DNA from: Mucilaginibacter sp. CSA2-8R
GTDB lineage: Bacteria > Bacteroidota > Bacteroidia > Sphingobacteriales > Sphingobacteriaceae
Assembly: GCF_038806765.1 (NCBI RefSeq)
Contig: NZ_CP152389.1
Coordinates: 2,356,001-2,420,000, forward strand
Reading direction: 5' to 3'
Length of the DNA stretch: 64,000 nucleotides
This document shows, piece by piece, positions 18,463 to 25,954 of this stretch; positions within the stretch are counted from its first letter, which is position 1; the number at the start of each line of letters is the position of its first letter. The notes under the pieces were generated by a model. It was given only the letters and a program-made list of their open reading frames with translations. It did not search any database and was not told the DNA's origin. Both the position numbers and the translations under genes were made by a program.

Positions 18463-19890
18463 CTACTTCAACATCTTAATCCAGCTGGATACCTTTACCA
18501 ATGCTGCCTGATTTACAGTTTCAGTAATTGTGCCGTATTCAGCTATACCGCCGGTTTTAGCTTTTTGCATTAGGTGGTTAAGGCCGGGCAAAGCCGTGAT
18601 GGTATAATTTGTATTACCCGCTTTTTGCAGAGATTCTTTGATGCCTGCCAGGTTAGCCTCGTTGTTTACCTGCATATCCAGCGTCCCGTTCAATGCCAGT
18701 ACCGGGCAGGTTACTTTAGTTAAATATTTAGTTGGCTCGGCGGTAATAAAGTAGCGGTACCAGGGCGTTACCAACGGGTCAACAATAGTCCGTACTGATT
18801 CATTGATCTCTGACTGCTTGGCCGAAGTATCAGCTGTTCCTCTGGCGGCACCGGTGAGTTGCTTGTATACCACATCAGTCAGTTTCCGCTTAAACGACGA
18901 GTCTGATAACAAAGGGTATCGCTCAAACACCGCATATATCGTTCTGTTAATTGCGCTGGAGGTTTGAATATTAAGGTCGGACGCACCAGCCAGGCGCATT
19001 TGATCTGCCGACTGTTTAACCAGTAACTCTCGTATGGGCACTCCAGGCGCGGCCAGCAACACCAAAAACTTTACGGCTTTATTGCGTGCTGCAATCATGG
19101 GGGCTATTAGCCCGCCTTCGCTATGGCCAAGTAAGCCTATCTGCATACTCTTTAATTCTGGGCATGACTGGATATACCTGATTGCTGCTTCGGCATCGTC
19201 GGCAAAATCAGCGGTGGTTGCGGTTTGAAAATCTCCGGTTGACTGGTCTACGCCGCGATCGTCGTAACGCAGTACGGCAATACCCTGGCGGGTTAGCCAA
19301 TCGCTCCAGATCAAAAACGGACGTTGATTAAACTCGGCTAATTCCTCATTGCGGTTTTGCGGACCCGAGCCGCTAATGAGCACCACTATTTTACTGGCTT
19401 TACCATTGGCGGGTAAAGTAAGTGTCCCGGCCAGTTTGGCGCCGGCTTTGGCATTGGTAAATACGACATCTTCTTGCCTGTACGGAATGTCGGCAGGCTC
19501 TTGCGGCCGTGTCGCTAATGCACGTAACGGGGCTGTAACCGGGGTGCGCTGTAAACGTAGCGGCAGGTTGGCCAGTCCCTGCGAAAACTCGGCCCGTATA
19601 ATGTTACTATCTGGCATGAAAGTACCACTTATTTTAACGCCGTAATTTGACCCATCAATGGATAACTGATTGCCGTAAAAGTTGGTTTTTAATGTGGCCA
19701 GCCCTTTGGCCCCCTGACTGGGGCTGTCCCAGGTAGAGGTGTAACGGTCGGTAGTTTTATCAATGTGAATGATGATAGGCAACTGTGTACTTTGCCAGTT
19801 AAGTATGCCATACCAGGTACCGGTGATAGGTTGAGCAGAGGCCGCTTTACAGATGATGAGAAGTAGGAGCGTCCTGTAAAAGTGTTTCAT
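18463..19890 (-). CDS. Secreted alpha/beta hydrolase
   Basis: Exported alpha/beta-hydrolase of 475 residues. A signal peptide ending in KAASA precedes a beta-rich N-terminal domain of about 110 residues (GTWYGILNW..., similar to a lipocalin-like or DUF-type beta domain seen in front of such hydrolases). The catalytic domain shows an oxyanion segment 'VVLISGSGPQNRNEE', 'VLRYDDRGV', the nucleophile elbow GHSEGG with Ser257, and a late 'PGLNHLMQ' with the likely catalytic histidine. 'CPVLALNGTLDMQV' supplies the likely acid. Substrate is unknown; peptidases and esterases of this type are common. It follows the 420-residue gene upstream by 15 bases, suggesting one transcript. Confidence 0.82.
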   Translation of the reverse strand: MKHFYRTLLLLIICKAASAQPITGTWYGILNWQSTQLPIIIHIDKTTDRYTSTWDSPSQGAKGLATLKTNFYGNQLSIDGSNYGVKISGTFMPDSNIIRAEFSQGLANLPLRLQRTPVTAPLRALATRPQEPADIPYRQEDVVFTNAKAGAKLAGTLTLPANGKASKIVVLISGSGPQNRNEELAEFNQRPFLIWSDWLTRQGIAVLRYDDRGVDQSTGDFQTATTADFADDAEAAIRYIQSCPELKSMQIGLLGHSEGGLIAPMIAARNKAVKFLVLLAAPGVPIRELLVKQSADQMRLAGASDLNIQTSSAINRTIYAVFERYPLLSDSSFKRKLTDVVYKQLTGAARGTADTSAKQSEINESVRTIVDPLVTPWYRYFITAEPTKYLTKVTCPVLALNGTLDMQVNNEANLAGIKESLQKAGNTNYTITALPGLNHLMQKAKTGGIAEYGTITETVNQAALVKVSSWIKMLK

Positions 19891-19905
19891 GAAGGTTATT
19901 AGGTT

Positions 19906-21168
19906 TTACGTTTTTTGCTTTTTCTTTTTTGCTGCCGGGAACAACACATTATTCAAAATTAACCGGTAGCCTGGCGAATTAGGATGAAGTTTTAAATCGG
20001 TAGGAGGGTCGCCTACGGCATGCTGATAATCTTCCGGATCGTGGCCGCCATAAAACGTCCACTGGCCTTTACCATATTCGCCGTGTATGTAGCGGGCTTC
20101 GTTCTGCGTTTTCATCTCACCCATAATAGTAACACCGGGTTTAATACGGTTTTTGTTAAAGGCCGTAGTGAGGCCCATAAACCCTTTGATTACCTTGTCG
20201 TGGTTTTGGGTAAGCATGCTGGGCACCACATCCCACTTAGCAGAAAAGTCGAACAGTGTAAAAAAATCGCGCGTACGCTCTACCTGGCGGTAAGGGCCTA
20301 CATCAATATCACTAAACTGGTGCGATACGGGGTTCATATCCAGCTTGAAGTTTTGAAAAGCAAACGTTTGGCTGTAGTCCAGCTTGGATTGTGCCCGGTA
20401 ATCGGCAGGGTCGCCGTCAAACATACTTTCGCAAATGTCGGTACCGGCGGCGGCAAGGGCAATATCAAAAGTATCAGTACCCGAGCACATGGCAAATAAA
20501 AAGCCGCCACCGCCGCAAAACTCATGGATGTGCTGTGCCACGGCCAATTTCATCTGCGATACTTTTTTAAAGCCCAGCTTGTGCGACAGAGCTTCCTGTC
20601 CGCGTACGTCTTCTTGGTACCAGGGCTGGAAGCGCATACTGCCGTAAAATTTACTGTATTGGCCCGTAAAGTCCTCATGGTGCAGGTGCAACCAGTCATA
20701 TTTAAGCAGGTCGCCTTTAATTACTTCTTCATCGTACAGTACGTCGTAAGGTATTTCTGCGTATTTCAGTACCAAGGTAACGGCATCGTCCCAGGGCAGT
20801 TTATTTTTAGGTGAGTACACCGCCATTTTGGGCGCTTTTTCAAGCTTTACAATGTCCATGTTAACAGAAGGATCACTTACCTCTGCTAAAATGCTGTTGG
20901 TTTTGGCATCGGGTAATACCTCATAACTAACGCCCCGTATTTTACACTCATCCTCGAGCGGTTTACTGTATTTGGTTAAAAAGCTGCCACCGCGGTAATT
21001 CAAAAGCCAGTCTACCGATTCGCCATTGCGCAAGATCCAATAAGCAATACCGTACGACTTTAGATGGTCTTTCTGCACCTCGTCCATAGGCAACAATAAC
21101 GACGCTGCATTACTGTGAAACGCGGTACACATCAGGGCCAGAAGAATAAATATGTTTACGAATTTCAT
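19906..21168 (-). CDS. Conserved exported Bacteroidota protein (often labelled asparagine synthetase B)
   Basis: 420 residues with an N-terminal signal peptide (FILLALMCTAFHSNA). Bacteroidota homologues with 'MDEVQKDHLKSYGIAYW' are, as I recall, often named asparagine synthetase B. But the protein lacks the N-terminal cysteine and the PP-loop SGGxDS motif of AsnB, and it is exported, so I do not believe that name. It contains 'EFCGGGGFLFAMCSGTDTFD', 'GEYGKGQWTFYGGHDPEDYQH' and other segments that resemble a class I glutamine-amidotransferase-like or ThuA-like fold; the CSGT element could mimic a nucleophile elbow (inference). It ends in a lysine-rich tail. Probably co-transcribed with the downstream hydrolase; function unknown. 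Confidence 0.7.
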   Translation of the reverse strand: MKFVNIFILLALMCTAFHSNAASLLLPMDEVQKDHLKSYGIAYWILRNGESVDWLLNYRGGSFLTKYSKPLEDECKIRGVSYEVLPDAKTNSILAEVSDPSVNMDIVKLEKAPKMAVYSPKNKLPWDDAVTLVLKYAEIPYDVLYDEEVIKGDLLKYDWLHLHHEDFTGQYSKFYGSMRFQPWYQEDVRGQEALSHKLGFKKVSQMKLAVAQHIHEFCGGGGFLFAMCSGTDTFDIALAAAGTDICESMFDGDPADYRAQSKLDYSQTFAFQNFKLDMNPVSHQFSDIDVGPYRQVERTRDFFTLFDFSAKWDVVPSMLTQNHDKVIKGFMGLTTAFNKNRIKPGVTIMGEMKTQNEARYIHGEYGKGQWTFYGGHDPEDYQHAVGDPPTDLKLHPNSPGYRLILNNVLFPAAKKKKQKT

Positions 21169-21229
21169 AAACGGTTAAACCACCGGTAAATCATTTATTA
21201 CCTGGGCGGTGCATCAAGATTTATTACAT

Positions 21230-21237
21230 CAAATGTA
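21230..21237 (-). promoter_or_regulatory. Bacteroidota -7 box for the leftward exported-protein gene
   Basis: On the minus strand this reads TACATTTG, an exact TAnnTTTG match, with a TTG (minus strand, 21254-21256) 16 bases upstream. It lies about 60 bases before the start codon at 21168, in the divergent region shared with the cyclophilin gene. Confidence 0.4.
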
Positions 21238-21288
21238 CAGAATAAATAAGTTACAACATTATAAATTTAAGGTAACGAGTAAAATGTT

Positions 21289-21296
21289 TACCTTTG
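21289..21296 (+). promoter_or_regulatory. Bacteroidota -7 box upstream of cyclophilin
   Basis: TACCTTTG is an exact TAnnTTTG match 30 bases before the cyclophilin start codon. Together with the box at 21230-21237 it makes this intergenic stretch a divergent promoter region. Confidence 0.45.
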
Positions 21297-21326
21297 CCAA
21301 CTTGTTTTAAGTAAACTGAAAACGTT

Positions 21327-21764
21327 ATGAGCAAAGCAATAATGAGAACCGAAAAGGGCGACATGACTATCGAATTTTACGATAAGGATGCGCCTAATAC
21401 AGTAGCTAATTTTTTAGACCTGGCCAAATCAGGTTTTTACAATGGTGTTACCTTTCATAGAGTAATTCCAAACTTCGTAATCCAGGGCGGCGACCCAACC
21501 GGTACAGGTGCTGGCGGTTCGGGCAAACGTATTGATTGCGAACTAACCGGCGATAACCAGTACCATGATCGTGGCGTACTTTCAATGGCGCATGCCGGCC
21601 GCAATACGGGCAGCTCTCAGTTCTTTGTTTGCCACAGCCGCGATAATACTGCACACTTAGACCGTCACCACACTTGTTTTGGTAAAGTGGTTGAGAATGT
21701 AGAAGTGGTAGATGCAATCCGTCAGGGCGACAAAATTTTGAGTGTAGACGTAATTGAAGATTAA
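21327..21764 (+). CDS. Peptidyl-prolyl cis-trans isomerase, cyclophilin type
   Basis: Cytoplasmic cyclophilin of 145 residues that isomerises X-Pro peptide bonds during folding. No signal peptide is seen. Core motifs are present: 'FHRVIPNFVIQGGDPTGTGAGG' includes the catalytic arginine and the phenylalanine/glutamine pocket, and 'GVLSMAHAGRNTGSSQFFV' the substrate groove. In place of the usual tryptophan region it has 'TAHLDRHHTCFGKV'; the DRHHTCFG version is common in short bacterial forms. Stands as a single gene with its own promoter box, 83 bases ahead of the DUF5606 gene. Confidence 0.93.
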   Translation: MSKAIMRTEKGDMTIEFYDKDAPNTVANFLDLAKSGFYNGVTFHRVIPNFVIQGGDPTGTGAGGSGKRIDCELTGDNQYHDRGVLSMAHAGRNTGSSQFFVCHSRDNTAHLDRHHTCFGKVVENVEVVDAIRQGDKILSVDVIED

Positions 21765-21847
21765 TAACTGAGGACCGATGGGTGGGGGCAAAGGTCTGTA
21801 TAAAACTGACTTCCGGCCTCAGTCATCGTTCCCCAATAAGTGTATAT

Positions 21848-22261
21848 ATGAATTTACAAGGAATTGTATCGGTAGCCGGCAAACCGGGTTTGTGGAGAGC
21901 GCTGGCTCAAAATAAAACCGGCTTCGTGCTCGAGAGCCTTGATGGCAAAAAAACCAAGTTGGTTGTTAATCTGTCTACCGCTAAATTAGCGGCGTTGGAT
22001 GAAATCACCATCTTTGGCGAAGACGATGATATAAAACTGACCGGCGTGTTAGACAATATGAAATCTGCCGGCGAGGTACCTGATGCCAAAGCAGATGGCA
22101 AAACGATGCGCGAATTTTTCCGCGAGGTTGCGCCAAGTCATGATGAAGAAAAGGTATATGCCTCGGACATGAAAAAAATTCTAAGCTGGTATCATTTGCT
22201 TAAAGAGCTGCCTTTATTTGATGAAGAAGCAGCATCCCAGCCTGCTGAAGGCGGAGCATAA
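21848..22261 (+). CDS. DUF5606 domain protein
   Basis: Small acidic protein of 138 residues of the DUF5606 family, conserved in Bacteroidota and of unknown function. The frame is open from 21782, but the family N-terminus 'MNLQGIVSVAGKPGLW' begins at the ATG at 21848, so I place the start there. The N-terminal half looks like a small beta barrel (GKPGLWRALAQNKTGFVLESLDG) and the C-terminal half is helical, with 'MREFFREVAPSHDEEKVYASDMKKIL' and an acidic tail. Often near basic housekeeping genes, as here after cyclophilin. Followed by a strong terminator. Confidence 0.85.
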   Translation: MNLQGIVSVAGKPGLWRALAQNKTGFVLESLDGKKTKLVVNLSTAKLAALDEITIFGEDDDIKLTGVLDNMKSAGEVPDAKADGKTMREFFREVAPSHDEEKVYASDMKKILSWYHLLKELPLFDEEAASQPAEGGA

Positions 22262-22359
22262 GTTGCCGCTGAGGAAGAAACAAAATAACATATCGCTCCT
22301 AAAAAGGAAGTAAAATAGCAAGTGAGAGATAGCTTCAGCTAATCACATAAAATATAAGA

Positions 22360-22386
22360 GGCCGGTAGATTTTTTACCGGCCTTTT
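22360..22386. terminator. Rho-independent terminator between DUF5606 and CDF genes
   Basis: GGCCGGTA and TACCGGCC form a perfect 8-pair stem with a 7-base loop, followed on the plus strand by TTTT. It separates two convergent genes. Confidence 0.8.
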
Positions 22387-22418
22387 GTATTTATATGCTG
22401 TTGTGAATTAGATACTTT

Positions 22419-23372
22419 TTAATGATCGTGAGTGTGCTCCTGCAACGGTGTGTCGAGAGTGCACTCGGTTTGGGTGCAATGGTCGTCGGCCAATTCGGGT
22501 TCAAAGGTGCTGTGCTGTATTTCTAAATGCTCCAGCCGGTGACGTAAATCTTTTTTAACACTGTCGAAGTTACTCATGCTCACAGCATCAACAACCAGGT
22601 GCGCTGTTAGCGCATTTTCGGTTGTACTTAGTGCCCAAATATGCAGGTGATGTATATCCTTAACTCCGTGCGCTTTTAATAACTCTGCCTTTACTTTGTC
22701 AACATCCATTTGCTTGGGTACTCCGTCAAACTCCAGCCTGATGCTGTCCATCAGTAACCGCCATGTGCCGGCTATGATAACAACCACAATAATCAAACTT
22801 ACAGCGCTGTCAATCCAATACCATTTGGTAAAATAAATAACAATGCCCGATACCACTACACCTAACGATACCAGGGCATCAATCGCCATGTGCATGTAAG
22901 CGCCTTTCACATTCAGGTCTTTTTCCTTATCTTTCATAAACAGCCAAGCGGTTATACCGTTTACTGCAATTCCTGCAAAGGCAACCCAAGCCACCGTAAT
23001 ACCCGAAATAGGCTCGGGATGACCGATACGCAGTATGGCTTCATAAGCAATAATACCCACTGCGGCAACTAATATAACCGCATTGAGTAATGACACCACG
23101 ATTGTAGAACGCCTGTAGCCATAGGTATAGGTGTTACTGGCCCGCATTTTTGACAATTTAAACGCCAGCAGTGCCAAGGCTAAACTGGCCACGTCGCTCA
23201 GGTTGTGGCCGGCATCAGTAAGCAACGACAACGAATGCTGTGCGAAACCCACGATAGCCTCAATAACTACAAATGCAGAGTTGAGTATAATACCAACAAT
23301 AAAGGCTGTATTAAGATGGTCGAGCTTGGGGGCGTGGTCGTGATGATTGCCGTGGTCGTGCGTGTGTCCCAT
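22419..23372 (-). CDS. Cation diffusion facilitator (Zn2+/Co2+/Cd2+ exporter)
   Basis: Inner-membrane CDF transporter of 317 residues that exports divalent metal ions in exchange for protons. The N-terminus is a metal-binding histidine run (HTHDHGNHHDH), and the C-terminus again ends in histidines (EHTHDH) preceded by cysteines. Six hydrophobic segments are visible. The intramembrane site is represented by 'LLTDAGHNLSDV' in helix II and 'HMAIDALVSLGVV' in helix V, giving the HD/HD-type pattern of zinc transporters. The cytoplasmic C-terminal domain has the family 'HHLHIWALS'. Transcribed alone; no metal regulator lies next to it. Confidence 0.92.
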   Translation of the reverse strand: MGHTHDHGNHHDHAPKLDHLNTAFIVGIILNSAFVVIEAIVGFAQHSLSLLTDAGHNLSDVASLALALLAFKLSKMRASNTYTYGYRRSTIVVSLLNAVILVAAVGIIAYEAILRIGHPEPISGITVAWVAFAGIAVNGITAWLFMKDKEKDLNVKGAYMHMAIDALVSLGVVVSGIVIYFTKWYWIDSAVSLIIVVVIIAGTWRLLMDSIRLEFDGVPKQMDVDKVKAELLKAHGVKDIHHLHIWALSTTENALTAHLVVDAVSMSNFDSVKKDLRHRLEHLEIQHSTFEPELADDHCTQTECTLDTPLQEHTHDH

Positions 23373-23470
23373 ATTTGTTTCTGATCGTCTAAGTATATAA
23401 CGGCATTGGTGCCCTGTTGGTTGTGAAAATGTAAGTCAATAAGCTAAGAATTGTTGTAAAATGGCTTTGT

Positions 23471-23944
23471 TTACTGATGATGATACGGCTCACCTTTAAT
23501 GATGGTGTAAGCACGATACAACTGCTCAACAAAAAACAGGCGCACCATCTGGTGTGAAAACGTCATGCGCGAAAGGGCCAGTTTGGCGTTAGCGCGTTGA
23601 TATACGCTGGTATCAAAGCCGTAAGGGCCTCCAATGACGAAGATAAGCGACTGCACCGAACTGATGGCTTTCTTATCCAGGTAGTCGGCAAACTGTACGG
23701 AGTTAAACTCGAGACCTTTTTCGTCCAGTAAAACCAAGTGATCATTAGGTGTTACTTTTTTTAAAATTAGTTCGGCTTCTTTGCTCTTTTGTTGCTCTTG
23801 GGTAAGGGCTTTAGTGTTTTTAAGTTCAGGCAGATCAATAATGTCCAGCCTAGTGTAGTGCTTGAGCCGCTTTACAAACTTGTCTATCCCTTCGCGAATG
23901 TAGGCATCTTCGGTTTTACCCACGGTAAGCAAAACAATCTTCAT
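23471..23944 (-). CDS. rlmH: 23S rRNA (pseudouridine-1915-N3)-methyltransferase
   Basis: SPOUT-class methyltransferase that methylates pseudouridine 1915 of 23S rRNA on the assembled ribosome. The frame is open from 23971, but the family N-terminus 'MKIVLLTVGKTEDAYI' starts at 23944, giving 157 residues, the normal length. The C-terminal trefoil-knot residues are clear: 'LIFVIGGPYGFD' and 'LSRMTFSHQMVRLFFVEQLYRAYTIIKGEPYHH', the SAM-binding and dimer segments typical of RlmH. It ends 'YHHQ'. It diverges from the MutS-like gene. Confidence 0.95.
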   Translation of the reverse strand: MKIVLLTVGKTEDAYIREGIDKFVKRLKHYTRLDIIDLPELKNTKALTQEQQKSKEAELILKKVTPNDHLVLLDEKGLEFNSVQFADYLDKKAISSVQSLIFVIGGPYGFDTSVYQRANAKLALSRMTFSHQMVRLFFVEQLYRAYTIIKGEPYHHQ

Positions 23945-24007
23945 GCTGCAAATAAACACTAAAACTGCCATCTGCTAAAAAAATGATTTAATTTGCCGCA
24001 TTAGACC

Positions 24008-25828
24008 ATGATGAATCCAAACCTTATTGATGATTACCAGCAACGCATAGACTTTGCCCAGAAAAAGATCAACCATTTATCTGCCCAGATTAATACGTAC
24101 TCTGTTTTTCGGCTTGTTATCTTTTGCGCTTTCCTGGTTGGCATATACATAGCTGTAGATGCCAGTAGCGTTGGGCTATTTTTAGCGTTTACTCTGGTGC
24201 TGGCGGTAGCTTTCAATTGGCTGGTGTCGCGGCAGAGTGTATTTGAAGAGGCCAAGCAATATTACCAAAATTATGAGGCGGTTGCTCAGAACGAGATCGG
24301 CAGCATGCAAAACCGAACTAATATTTACGACAACGGTGCGGCCTTTTCTGATGATAAGCATTTTTACACGGCCGACCTTGATATTTTTGGACCGGCTTCG
24401 CTTTACCAGTTCATCAACCGCGCGGCCACGCCTGCAGGCAGTCAGTTATTGGCAGGTTGGCTAAATGCACCTGCTCAAAATAACCAGATACTATTAAGGC
24501 AAGCTGCCATTGAGGAACTTGCTGAAAAAAATGATTGGCGACTGGACTTACAAACGCGGTTACTATTTGCTTTAGATGAAGAGGTGCAGCAATTGCCGCG
24601 CCTGATGGCCTATCTTAAATTACCGGTAAATATTAACAATGCATTGTATCTGCATTGGTACAGCCGCTTGTTACCGTTACTGGTGGTCTTGGGAGGCGTG
24701 TTATCTTTATATTTTACGGAGGCAAGGTATGCTACTGCTTTGTTGCTGGTGTTTAATAATCGGTTAACGTCGTCCAAGTCTGAAGAAATTGAGAGAACCG
24801 ACTTGATAGCAGGGCGTATAGGCGACGGGTTAAAAAATTATGCCGGCGTTTTTAAGGAAATTGAGCAGGCTGAATGGCAGTCGGACTTAACCAAACAATT
24901 GGCGCTGAAAGTGAAGCAAGGGCAGGGTAAACCCATATCTTTTAAAATCAATGAGCTATCGGTATCAATTAACCGGCTTAATCAGCGGCTTAACTTTGTG
25001 GTAAACCTTGTATTGAATGCCTTGCTGCTTTGGAATATTAAACAGGTGCTGGCTATTGAAACCTGGAAGCGCGACAACCACCAGGATCTGGAAGCTGCCT
25101 TTGAGGCCGTCGCCGGTTTTGAAGCTTTAATTAGTTTAGCAGGCTTGCACATTAATAATCCGGACTGGTGCGTGCCCGAAATAGTTAACGGAAATGGCTA
25201 CACATTTACCGCTGTTAACATTGCACATCCTTTAATCAAACCTTCAGTACGGGTAGCCAACAGTTACGAGCTGAACGACACCCGGCAGGTTGACATCATT
25301 ACCGGCTCTAATATGGCTGGTAAAAGCACCTTTTTGCGTACTTTAGGCATTAACACTGTGCTGGCGCTGGCCGGTGCGCCGGTGTGTGCGCAAAGTATGC
25401 AGGTATCGGTCATGCAATTGTTTAGCTATATGCGCATCAAAGACTCGCTCAACGAAAGCACATCCACCTTTAAGGCCGAGCTCGACCGCTTACAAATGCT
25501 ACTCGAAGCGGTAAAGACCCGTTCAGATATCTTCTTTTTAATTGATGAGATGTTGCGCGGCACCAATTCGGTCGATAAATACCTCGGTTCTAAAGCGGTG
25601 ATTGAACAACTTATTGCGTGCCGTGGTGTAGGCCTGGTTGCCACACACGATTTACAGTTGGCCCAGCTGGAGCAGCAATACCCCGGTTATGTACGCAACT
25701 TTTACTTCGACATACAAGTGCAAGATGGCGAAATGCTTTTTGATTATAAACTTAAGCCCGGGGAATGTAAAACGTTCAACGCCTCGTTGTTGTTAGAGCG
25801 TATTGGTATATTTACTAAAGAGGAGTAG
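24008..25828 (+). CDS. Membrane-anchored MutS-like ATPase
   Basis: 606-residue protein with a C-terminal MutS ATPase domain but no N-terminal mismatch-recognition domain. Residues about 37-80 form two hydrophobic helices, and a further hydrophobic stretch lies near 215-250, so it is probably bound to the inner membrane. The core and lever region follows, and then the ATPase: Walker A 'GSNMAGKSTFLRTLG', signature segment 'DSLNESTSTFKAELDRL' , Walker B 'IFFLIDEMLRGTN' and 'VATHDLQLAQ'. Such proteins are widespread in Bacteroidota and are usually named MutS family; mismatch repair is not shown. A second ATG lies one codon later. Ends at a strong hairpin. Confidence 0.85.
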   Translation: MMNPNLIDDYQQRIDFAQKKINHLSAQINTYSVFRLVIFCAFLVGIYIAVDASSVGLFLAFTLVLAVAFNWLVSRQSVFEEAKQYYQNYEAVAQNEIGSMQNRTNIYDNGAAFSDDKHFYTADLDIFGPASLYQFINRAATPAGSQLLAGWLNAPAQNNQILLRQAAIEELAEKNDWRLDLQTRLLFALDEEVQQLPRLMAYLKLPVNINNALYLHWYSRLLPLLVVLGGVLSLYFTEARYATALLLVFNNRLTSSKSEEIERTDLIAGRIGDGLKNYAGVFKEIEQAEWQSDLTKQLALKVKQGQGKPISFKINELSVSINRLNQRLNFVVNLVLNALLLWNIKQVLAIETWKRDNHQDLEAAFEAVAGFEALISLAGLHINNPDWCVPEIVNGNGYTFTAVNIAHPLIKPSVRVANSYELNDTRQVDIITGSNMAGKSTFLRTLGINTVLALAGAPVCAQSMQVSVMQLFSYMRIKDSLNESTSTFKAELDRLQMLLEAVKTRSDIFFLIDEMLRGTNSVDKYLGSKAVIEQLIACRGVGLVATHDLQLAQLEQQYPGYVRNFYFDIQVQDGEMLFDYKLKPGECKTFNASLLLERIGIFTKEE

Positions 25829-25880
25829 TAACTGCTTTCCTTAAATCAGAGCCATTTACTTAATTGGTTCGAGAAGTTTG

Positions 25881-25934
25881 CATAAACAACAAAACGCCAT
25901 ACCGAATATTCGATATGGCGTTTTGTTGTTTATG
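25881..25934. terminator. Long, nearly perfect hairpin terminator
   Basis: CATAAACAACAAAACGCCAT pairs with the reverse copy at 25915-25934, giving a stem of about 20 pairs with a short imperfect top. T-rich arms on both sides allow it to work in both directions, for the MutS-like gene and for the convergent receptor gene. Confidence 0.8.
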
Positions 25935-25954
25935 TAGCTGATAAAGTTGGGGTG

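Noticed and set aside
20020-20499. 159-codon open frame on the plus strand
   Set aside because: Antisense to the exported protein gene at 19906-21168, which has a signal peptide and conserved segments.
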